From a virus, in IMG/VR virus record IMGVR_UViG_3300025889_001034, positions 1 to 22,595 of that record: 22,595 nucleotides of DNA; one strand, written 5' to 3'. The translations under genes were made by a program, and so were the position numbers. The notes beneath the pieces are model-generated. The model was not told the DNA's origin. It saw nothing but the letters and a program-made list of their open reading frames with translations, and made no database searches. The first letter of the stretch is position 1. Every line of letters starts with the position of its first letter. Of the stretch, positions 1-4,216 are shown one piece after another.

Positions 1-22
1 CGTTGTACAACGGTGGTATTAT
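1..22 (+). promoter_or_regulatory. Possible promoter and palindromic operator at the window edge
   Basis: A perfect 12-bp palindrome, CGTTGTACAACG, occupies positions 1-12. It is followed by TATTAT at 17-22 preceded by TG at 14-15, an extended -10-like arrangement. The first plus-strand gene starts at 67 with a good ribosome binding site, so a promoter here would fit, and the palindrome would lie where a repressor could block it. The -35 position is mostly outside the window, so this is a weak call. Confidence 0.25.
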
Positions 23-66
23 TCAACCATTGAACAGCAGTACACACCAAAAACAGGAGAAATCAA

Positions 67-285
67 ATGATCAAATTCGATAGCCTCACTACTCTGATCT
101 CAGCCTACATGAAGAAAATCAATACGGGCGATGTGCAAAAAGACTTCTCGTTTGAAGATGTCCGCACAGTAGTTTGCGAAACAATTCCTTCGGTCTCTTT
201 CGGGCATCTTTACGGAATTTTGACCACTACCCCGAACTGCAAAACAGTCACTATGGTAAGGGATTTTGGCTATGTCGAAAACTAA
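67..285 (+). CDS. Small protein of unknown function, first gene of the accessory operon
   Basis: This encodes 72 residues with no recognised domain. The ATG at 67 has a strong ribosome binding site, AGGAGA at 55-60, six bases upstream, which supports the start. The gene overlaps the next by 14 bp and is the first of three tightly packed genes that end just before the first attC site, so they may share one cassette whose left end lies outside the window. The protein is mixed alpha/beta in character with two cysteines and no signal peptide or membrane segment. Function is unknown. Confidence 0.6.
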   Translation: MIKFDSLTTLISAYMKKINTGDVQKDFSFEDVRTVVCETIPSVSFGHLYGILTTTPNCKTVTMVRDFGYVEN

Positions 286-466
286 GGAAATCAAAAAAAA
301 ATATGATTACACAAGCACCCAGCGCGGAAAGAGGCGCACTACTCAAGATAATTTATGGGCTTATGTAGTCAGTAAAGGCAAGTACGATACACTCCGAAAA
401 CTTATGACAGCCATCAATAAAGGTGAAATAGTGTTGGTGGCTGTTGAAAGGAAAAATAATGAGTAA
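272..466 (+). CDS. Small basic protein of unknown function
   Basis: This encodes 64 residues from ATG 272, chosen because AAGGGA at 258-263 lies eight bases upstream; the upstream in-frame TTG at 266 has no such spacing. The N-terminal half is very basic (KTKEIKKKYDY, then QRGKRRT), which suggests nucleic-acid contact, and the C-terminal half is predicted helix followed by a short strand. It overlaps the next gene by 8 bp and is probably translationally coupled to it. No family is recognised. Confidence 0.55.
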   Translation: MSKTKEIKKKYDYTSTQRGKRRTTQDNLWAYVVSKGKYDTLRKLMTAINKGEIVLVAVERKNNE

Positions 467-806
467 AAAAGTTGAAATAGAAGAAAACATTGATCTTGTC
501 AAAATTGAAATGCCAAGCGGTAACACTATGCTGATAAGTACAAAAGCACTTGGCGGAAAGCTAGAATTTCTGCAAGACTTTTATAACGAAGTTCTTGGTG
601 TAGTGGGGTGGTCTGACGATCTCGAAGAAACTGGAGTTTTACCTGTAACGCATTGTAAGGACACAATAAAGAATTTGCGCAAGGAAAATGAACGCTTCCG
701 AAAATCTCTTGAGTTGCAAAATGCCGCAAACGGAAAGTGTAAGAATTGCGGAACACTTCACGGAGAACCAATTATTCATTGTGATGTTTGTGGCGCGTTT
801 CAATAA
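459..806 (+). CDS. Small protein with C-terminal zinc ribbon
   Basis: This encodes 115 residues. ATG 459 is preceded by AAAGGA at 447-452. The N-terminal part is mixed strand and helix. Residues of roughly 70-90 form a charged helix rich in Lys, Glu and Arg that could be a coiled coil. The C-terminus carries CKNCG and CDVCG about 10 residues apart, a four-cysteine zinc ribbon. The stop codon lies seven bases before the R'' box of attC1, so this is the last gene of the first, left-truncated cassette. A regulatory or nucleic-acid-binding role is plausible from the zinc ribbon but not shown. Confidence 0.6.
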   Translation: MSKKVEIEENIDLVKIEMPSGNTMLISTKALGGKLEFLQDFYNEVLGVVGWSDDLEETGVLPVTHCKDTIKNLRKENERFRKSLELQNAANGKCKNCGTLHGEPIIHCDVCGAFQ

Positions 807-812
807 AACGCC

Positions 813-942
813 CGCTAACACAGCGCGCACCTGACAAGTGGGATGCGCCGCCATTTACAAGCATTATCTAATCTTTGAGTTTGTTCTGCCTTCGGGCTTT
901 TTCCTACGCCCGCCCACTTGCAGGTAGCGCAAACCGTTAGCC
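813..942 (+). repeat. attC recombination site 1 (putative)
   Basis: R'' is CGCTAAC at 813-819 and R' is GTTAGCC at 936-942. The inner arms GCGCGCACCTGACAAGTGGG and CCCACTTGCAGGTAGCGC pair with an unpaired A, as expected of an attC folded as single-stranded DNA. The central loop is noncoding here. The R' box is the start of cassette 2 and is complementary to the R'' box of attC2. Confidence 0.75.
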
Positions 943-968
943 CGCCCCGCGCATTTGAAAGGTGTTTT

Positions 969-1139
969 ATGGTTGAGTATCTCGCCCCCAAGAAAGTATG
1001 TCCTACATGGTATTACATCCTGTCTCACTTGGCTTTCGAGTGGAAGAATGGCAATGAAACAGGCTTGCATTCAGATAGGCAATCAAATCCCTGGGCTGTT
1101 TGGGTTGAGAGGAGCATTGATGAAAACTACGGAAAATAA
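969..1139 (+). CDS. Small aromatic-rich protein, first gene of cassette 2
   Basis: This encodes 56 residues, starting VEYLAPKKVCPTWYYIL after Met. ATG 969 is preceded by AAAGG at 958-962 and lies about 30 bases inside cassette 2, a usual distance for cassette genes. It is rich in Trp and Tyr, and no domain is recognised. It overlaps the next gene by 20 bp. Its start near the cassette boundary and its proper ribosome binding site are the main evidence that it is real. Confidence 0.5.
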   Translation: MVEYLAPKKVCPTWYYILSHLAFEWKNGNETGLHSDRQSNPWAVWVERSIDENYGK

Positions 1140-1299
1140 AGCACAAAAGAAACTCATTGAGATTGTTTTGTATATGGCTGGAATACTTATGTATCACGTC
1201 AATATCTTTGGTATTAATAACCTCAATGATCTCAATAAAAAAATTGGCGAACTTCTAGTTATCATGCAAGATGAAGAAAGGATTGAGAATGAAAATTAA
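1120..1299 (+). CDS. Small protein with one hydrophobic helix, second gene of cassette 2
   Basis: This encodes 59 residues. ATG 1120 has a strong ribosome binding site, AGAGGAG at 1108-1114, five bases upstream, embedded in the end of the previous gene. Residues from about 11 to 30 (LIEIVLYMAGILMYHVNIF) are hydrophobic and could be a membrane segment or a buried amphipathic helix. The rest is charged helix. It overlaps the next gene by 11 bp, giving a three-gene coupled unit inside one cassette. Function is unknown. Confidence 0.55.
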   Translation: MKTTENKAQKKLIEIVLYMAGILMYHVNIFGINNLNDLNKKIGELLVIMQDEERIENEN

Positions 1300-1705
1300 T
1301 TGTACATGCACTCACAGCGTTTACGACCATTCGGATGATTCTGGATGCGACGCAAAAGGATGTACTTGCAGTCTTGGTTTTAAGGAAGTTACAGAAGTAG
1401 TATTTAATGCTTTAGAAAAAGAAATTGACGAATTGAGAGATAAAAATCACGCTTTGCGAGTTAGAAACGATAATGAATATGATACTGCGCTTGAATGGGC
1501 GGCAAGCTGGATAATTGGAGCGCAACTGTCTGGTCATGGTGTAGAGGTTCAAAGATACGCCAATACTATGGCGATGTCAATTCGTGCAGCAAAGCGCGGG
1601 CTAACACAGCGTGCAGCGGACGGCTTGGAGTCGGAGCCAAAATGCTACTGCCATTCCGAAGGCGTCTCGCCTAGTTGTCCCGTTCACGGCAATCGCCGCC
1701 GCTAA
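1289..1705 (+). CDS. Cys/His-rich protein whose C-terminus is encoded by attC2
   Basis: This encodes 138 residues. ATG 1289 has AAAGGA at 1277-1282; an in-frame ATG at 1271 lacks a site. The first 25 residues form a cysteine/histidine cluster (CTCTHS, then GCDAKGCTC), probably zinc-binding. A charged helix (EKEIDELRDKNHALRVRN) follows, possibly a coiled coil. Residues after about 105 are encoded by attC2 itself, starting TQRAADG and containing another Cys/His cluster (CYCHSEGVSPSCPVHG), and the stop TAA lies in the attC L' box. The attC-derived tail is probably accidental but would be translated. Function is unknown. Confidence 0.6.
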   Translation: MKINCTCTHSVYDHSDDSGCDAKGCTCSLGFKEVTEVVFNALEKEIDELRDKNHALRVRNDNEYDTALEWAASWIIGAQLSGHGVEVQRYANTMAMSIRAAKRGLTQRAADGLESEPKCYCHSEGVSPSCPVHGNRRR

Positions 1706-1720
1706 CGCCAACCGTTCGGC
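1599..1720 (+). repeat. attC recombination site 2 (putative)
   Basis: R'' is GGCTAAC at 1599-1605 and R' is GTTCGGC at 1714-1720. The inner arms GCGTGCAGCGGACGG and CCGCCGCTAACGC pair with an unpaired A and a small unpaired spacer. The site is read through by the upstream gene, whose TAA stop lies eight bases before the R' box. Confidence 0.8.
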
Positions 1721-1753
1721 GGCTTCGTGGCTGTCCGAAGAAAGGTGAAAATT

Positions 1754-2083
1754 ATGTCACTCGAAGAATGGGCTGATCTGCATGGCGAAGATTACCCGAA
1801 GCGTAAGTTTTTCAGCGCGTTAGATTATGGGCGTGGTGATAGAACTTGCATGACAATATATTGTGATTACTGCGAACAGCCTTTTGAAATCAAGGAAGAT
1901 GAATTAGACGACTGGATGGTTATTGATCCAGTAAGTGGTGATAAGGCTGTGATGTGTGGCGAATGTGAAAGCCGCCGAACACAGCGTGCAGCGGACGGGG
2001 CTACATGCCCCCGCTGTCAAGGTATTTTGAATAGCGATGGTTATTGCTTAGCGTGTGGGTATCCATTCCCGCCCCGCCGCTAA
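1754..2083 (+). CDS. Double zinc-ribbon protein, cassette 3
   Basis: This encodes 109 residues and is the only gene of cassette 3. ATG 1754 has AAAGGTG at 1741-1747. The first zinc site is formed by CDYC and CGEC, about 30 residues apart in the middle of the protein. The second, CPRCQGILNSDGYCLACG, is entirely encoded by attC3 DNA after the shared peptide TQRAADG. The stop TAA is in the attC L' box. The acidic region between the first pair (EIKEDELDDW) resembles no family I can name. A DNA- or protein-binding accessory role is plausible but not shown. Confidence 0.62.
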   Translation: MSLEEWADLHGEDYPKRKFFSALDYGRGDRTCMTIYCDYCEQPFEIKEDELDDWMVIDPVSGDKAVMCGECESRRTQRAADGATCPRCQGILNSDGYCLACGYPFPPRR

Positions 2084-2098
2084 CGCAAACCGTTGGGC
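1974..2098 (+). repeat. attC recombination site 3 (putative)
   Basis: R'' is GCCGAAC at 1974-1980 and R' is GTTGGGC at 2092-2098. The arms GCGTGCAGCGGACGGGGC and GCCCCGCCGCTAACGC pair with one unpaired A. The R'' box, extended to 11 nt, is a perfect complement of the cassette's own start at 1714. This is the strongest pair in the array. Confidence 0.85.
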
Positions 2099-2208
2099 GT
2101 CCCCGTGCAAAATCGGGGTGTGTGCGACACGAAAGACACAGGTGTACAAGGTAGGCGTGAAAGTTATCGTCAGAGAATCGCGCTTCGTGCAAAGTCCCGC
2201 GACCCTGC

Positions 2209-2215
2209 GCCCAAC
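2209..2215 (+). repeat. Isolated R''-like box in the cassette 4 leader
   Basis: GCCCAAC at 2209-2215 lies between the cassette 4 start and its gene. With the preceding C, CGCCCAAC complements the first eight bases of the cassette (GTTGGGCG at 2092). No L''/L' stem follows it. It could be the remnant of an attC whose right part was deleted, or a chance match. The rest of the leader, 2099-2229, holds a small CCCCG/CGGGG hairpin and no convincing gene. Confidence 0.3.
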
Positions 2216-2229
2216 AATTTGGAGAAACC

Positions 2230-2595
2230 ATGAAAGATAAAAGGCTCGATGTTCAATGTGCTGGCTTCTTGCTTTTGGATGATAGCGATTTTTCATCCCT
2301 GCCACTTTTGCGGTATGGTTGCGAGAAGTGCAAAACACATGATGAGTACTGCGTTGATTGCACACTGAAACTTTACGAAGTTTTGAACTCTGAAAAATAT
2401 GCAGAGTTTTACGCAAAGCCTGAGCGAGAGCGGCATGATATTTTTGTCACGCTTGAAAATGAGTGGGTGGCACAACATCAAAACGCCCAACAAAGCGTGC
2501 ACCCGACCGCCTTCGGCGAAGAATCGCCCGCATCAAATTCCCTGCAAATGTCATTGTTTGCAGAAGTACCTTCCGCTACATACGGCGGCGGGTAA
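2230..2595 (+). CDS. Small protein with CxxC pair, cassette 4
   Basis: This encodes 121 residues. ATG 2230 has GGAG at 2221-2224 five bases upstream. CEKCKTHDEYCVDC at about residues 31-44 is a compact four-cysteine site likely to bind zinc. The following segment to about residue 85 is charged helix. The last 35 or so residues, beginning QQSVHPTAFG, come from attC4 and end at the TAA in its L' box. A very similar peptide ends the last gene of cassette 7, because both are translated attC rather than because the proteins are related. Function is unknown. Confidence 0.62.
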   Translation: MKDKRLDVQCAGFLLLDDSDFSSLPLLRYGCEKCKTHDEYCVDCTLKLYEVLNSEKYAEFYAKPERERHDIFVTLENEWVAQHQNAQQSVHPTAFGEESPASNSLQMSLFAEVPSATYGGG

Positions 2596-2610
2596 CGCAA
2601 GCCGTTGGAA
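2485..2610 (+). repeat. attC recombination site 4 (putative)
   Basis: R'' is GCCCAAC at 2485-2491 and R' is GTTGGAA at 2604-2610. The arms GCGTGCACCCGACCGCC and GGCGGCGGGTAACGC pair with one unpaired A. The R' box departs from GTTRRRY at its last base, but it is where the next cassette begins, and it doubles as part of that gene's ribosome binding site. Confidence 0.78.
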
Positions 2611-2620
2611 GGCTAAAACG

Positions 2621-3370
2621 ATGTGGACTTATTACGGCAGTAAAACAAACGTGGTCAATTTCTATCCATCACCGAAGCATGGCAAGATTATCGAGCCGTT
2701 TGCTGGCACTGCGCGGTATAGCCTGAAATACTTTGATCGTGATATTTTGCTTGTGGACAAATACGAAGTTGTTGTGAAAATCTGGCAATGGCTTCAAAAG
2801 TGTTCAGAAGGCGATATCCAAAAGTTACCGCATAAGGTTGAGCCTGGTCAGTCTCTTGATGATTTCATTTTCGATTGCGATGAAGCGAAATGGTTACTTG
2901 GTTTCCTTGTCGGTTTTGGAATGGAGCGACCCCGCAAAACAGCAAGCGTAAAAAGAATGACGGTCCGCCCCAACCATGTGAATTATTCCTTGAACAGAAT
3001 TGCTAAAAACCTTTTCAAAATTCGTCACTGGAAAATCATACATGGTAGTTATTCTGATATCGAAAATCAAGAAGCCACATGGTTCATAGATCCGCCCTAT
3101 CAGTTCGGTGGTCACGCTTATATCGAAAGCAATAAAAACATAGATTTTCCCGCTCTTGGTAAATGGTGCGCGGAAAGGAAAGGTCAGGTCATTGTCTGCG
3201 AAAATACACAAGCCGACTGGATGAATTTCTTACCTATCACAACTCATAAAGGCGTGCGCGGTATGCAAAAAGAAGCGGTGTGGTGTAACAGTCCGATATC
3301 TTATCAATTAGAACTGCTACGCCTGCCAACACCGCATGCACTGGACGGCGCAACTCGCGCCGAAAATTAG
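2621..3370 (+). CDS. DNA adenine methyltransferase, D12 class (Dam-like), cassette 5
   Basis: This encodes 249 residues. It matches N6-adenine methyltransferases of the D12 class: YYGSK at residues 4-8 corresponds to the N-terminal motif usually written YxGGK, IEPFAGTARYSL near 24-35 is the AdoMet-binding motif (usual FxGxG variant), and WFIDPPY at 154-160 is the catalytic DPPY. The length is near normal for the class. ATG 2621 uses GGAAGG at 2607-2612, which spans the attC4 R' box. The final residues (from about HALDGATRAEN) come from attC5. In phages such enzymes commonly protect DNA from restriction or alter gene regulation; no partner endonuclease is present, so it is an orphan here. Target sequence is not predictable by eye. 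Confidence 0.85.
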   Translation: MWTYYGSKTNVVNFYPSPKHGKIIEPFAGTARYSLKYFDRDILLVDKYEVVVKIWQWLQKCSEGDIQKLPHKVEPGQSLDDFIFDCDEAKWLLGFLVGFGMERPRKTASVKRMTVRPNHVNYSLNRIAKNLFKIRHWKIIHGSYSDIENQEATWFIDPPYQFGGHAYIESNKNIDFPALGKWCAERKGQVIVCENTQADWMNFLPITTHKGVRGMQKEAVWCNSPISYQLELLRLPTPHALDGATRAEN

Positions 3371-3430
3371 TAGGTTGCGCGTTCTTGGTTGCGTGTTCAA
3401 TCGCGCCGCCAGTAACGCAAACCGTTAGGC
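3324..3430 (+). repeat. attC recombination site 5 (putative)
   Basis: R'' is TGCCAAC at 3324-3330 and R' is GTTAGGC at 3424-3430. The arms GCATGCACTGGACGGCGC and GCGCCGCCAGTAACGC pair with one unpaired A. The R'' box complements its cassette start (GTTGGAA) only over the central bases, so this is the weakest of the seven, but the stem is good. Confidence 0.7.
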
Positions 3431-3460
3431 GTTTCCTTGCAAGCATGGAGGCTTGTAAAA

Positions 3461-3640
3461 ATGGAATATTTACAAACATGGTTACATAATTTTTCTGGTA
3501 TCCCTGCCAGATGGATGGCGCGTTATCTTGAAAAACGCGGATGGGTTGTGTTCTATCTTGACGAACACGCCCGCAGTTGTGGTAATAATGGCGATGGGTG
3601 TTGGTTGGCGTTGTATCAGTCAATCAAGCACAACGCCTAA
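3461..3640 (+). CDS. Small Trp/Tyr-rich protein, cassette 6
   Basis: This encodes 59 residues from ATG 3461 with GGAGG at 3447-3451, nine bases upstream. It is the only gene of the shortest cassette (294 bp) and its TAA stop is formed by the R'' box of attC6. The sequence contains PARWMARYLEKRGWVVFYLDE, split by a conserved-looking Gly, followed by an Asn/Gly turn region with two cysteines. No family is recognised. The fit between gene and cassette borders supports it being real. Confidence 0.55.
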   Translation: MEYLQTWLHNFSGIPARWMARYLEKRGWVVFYLDEHARSCGNNGDGCWLALYQSIKHNA

Positions 3641-3724
3641 CAAAGCGTGCACCCGACGCCGCGCAACGTCCGCCATTTTTGGACAGGTTACAAGGCGCGG
3701 CGCGGGTAACGCAAACCGTTGGGC
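3635..3724 (+). repeat. attC recombination site 6 (putative)
   Basis: R'' is GCCTAAC at 3635-3641 and R' is GTTGGGC at 3718-3724. The arms GCGTGCACCCGACGCCGCGC and GCGCGGCGCGGGTAACGC pair almost perfectly with one unpaired A. The loop is short, making this the most compact site (90 bp). The 10-nt complement to its cassette start at 3424 is perfect. Confidence 0.85.
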
Positions 3725-3748
3725 AGACTCGCCAATGGAAGAGGTAAT

Positions 3749-3919
3749 ATGAGCGTAGAAGAAGCAAGATACGAAGAATCTAAAAAAGAACTTGCGCGAA
3801 TATTAGATATATTATTTAGTGAATGGCGCGAAGGTGTTGATTACGAAGCGTTAAAAGCGGCGGCGGATTGGCACAAATTGAAAATCAAAGAATACGAATC
3901 TGCTAAAGAAAGTAGGTAA
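3749..3919 (+). CDS. Small charged helical protein, first gene of cassette 7
   Basis: This encodes 56 residues, nearly all predicted helix and rich in Glu and Lys. ATG 3749 follows GGAAGAGG at 3737-3744 closely. The gene starts about 30 bases inside the cassette and is separated by one base from the next gene, so the two form a pair. Given the possible ribbon-helix-helix partner, a small regulator or toxin-antitoxin-like pair is conceivable, but nothing in the sequence identifies a toxin. Confidence 0.55.
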   Translation: MSVEEARYEESKKELARILDILFSEWREGVDYEALKAAADWHKLKIKEYESAKESR

Positions 3920-3920
3920 T

Positions 3921-4145
3921 ATGGAACTAAAAGTTAATTTACCCCGCGAAGATTTGATGTCATTGGCTCGCCTTGCTACATCTCGCAACGAAGCCATGAG
4001 AGACACCGCATCTAAAATCATCCGCGAATATGTATCTGCCCAACAAAGCGTGCACCTGACCGCCTTTGGCGCAAGTATGCGGCGCGGTTTTGCTAAGTTT
4101 CTAATTAAATTAGCTTGGTTGATTGACCCAATCGGCGGCGGGTAA
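3921..4145 (+). CDS. Possible ribbon-helix-helix protein, second gene of cassette 7
   Basis: This encodes 74 residues. The first 40 have the pattern of a ribbon-helix-helix DNA-binding fold: a short strand MELKVNLP, a helix REDLMSLARLA, a turn, and a second helix ending KIIREYV. Arc/CopG-type proteins have this size and layout and act as dimeric repressors or antitoxins. The remaining residues, from QQSVHLTAFG onward, are encoded by attC7 and end at the TAA in its L' box. The ATG at 3921 has only a modest ribosome binding site (AGTAGGT), so coupling to the upstream gene is likely. Confidence 0.5.
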   Translation: MELKVNLPREDLMSLARLATSRNEAMRDTASKIIREYVSAQQSVHLTAFGASMRRGFAKFLIKLAWLIDPIGGG

Positions 4146-4161
4146 AGCATAACCGTTGGGC
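4038..4161 (+). repeat. attC recombination site 7 (putative), array end
   Basis: R'' is GCCCAAC at 4038-4044 and R' is GTTGGGC at 4155-4161. The arms GCGTGCACCTGACCGCC and GGCGGGTAAAGC pair with one unpaired A and some wobble. The bases after the R' box, GTTGGGCAGA, are identical to the first ten bases of cassette 7 itself. No further attC follows before the terminator. Confidence 0.78.
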
Positions 4162-4168
4162 AGAATTT

Positions 4169-4212
4169 ACATAAAAAAACAGTTCGGATATATCCGAACT
4201 GTTTTTTTATGT
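4169..4212. terminator. Bidirectional intrinsic terminator between convergent gene blocks
   Basis: This is a 44-nt perfect palindrome centred on GGATATATCC. The GC-containing core CAGTTCGGATA is flanked on one side by seven A and on the other by seven T, so RNA made in either direction ends in a stem followed by a U tract. It lies eight bases after the last attC R' box and four bases before the stop of the tail fibre gene, exactly where the two convergent blocks meet. Confidence 0.9.
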
Positions 4213-4216
4213 TTTT

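Larger units (their letters stand above)
937..4155 (+). mobile_element. Integron-type gene cassette array without visible integrase
   Basis: Six complete cassettes lie in one orientation. By the G^TT cut rule they are: cassette 2, 937-1714; cassette 3, 1715-2092; cassette 4, 2093-2604; cassette 5, 2605-3424; cassette 6, 3425-3718; cassette 7, 3719-4155. Cassette 1 ends at 936 and begins outside the window. Cassette starts and their own R'' ends are complementary: GTTAGCCC/GGGCTAAC (2), GTTCGGCGGCT/AGCCGCCGAAC (3), GTTGGGCGT/ACGCCCAAC (4), GTTAGGCGTT/AACGCCTAAC (6), GTTGGGCAGA/TCTGCCCAAC (7); cassette 5 matches poorly. Complementarity of non-adjacent boxes is a signature of cassette excision and insertion and is hard to explain by ordinary dispersed repeats. 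All genes run in the cassette direction. No tyrosine recombinase is encoded in the window, so mobility would need an integrase elsewhere or supplied by the host. Confidence 0.82.

Noticed and set aside
2055-2240. A 61-codon plus-strand frame running from attC3 into the cassette 4 gene start
   Set aside because: No start codon with a ribosome binding site; the first half is translated attC and the rest shows no recognisable features.
800-4170. CRISPR array or simple dispersed repeats as explanation for the plus-strand repeats
   Set aside because: Repeats are 90-130 bp inverted structures with gene-sized spacing and variable loops, and their end boxes match partner boxes one cassette away, which neither model predicts.
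1-4170. Integron integrase (intI) or attI site
   Set aside because: No frame encodes a tyrosine recombinase-like protein; the region upstream of position 1 is not available.
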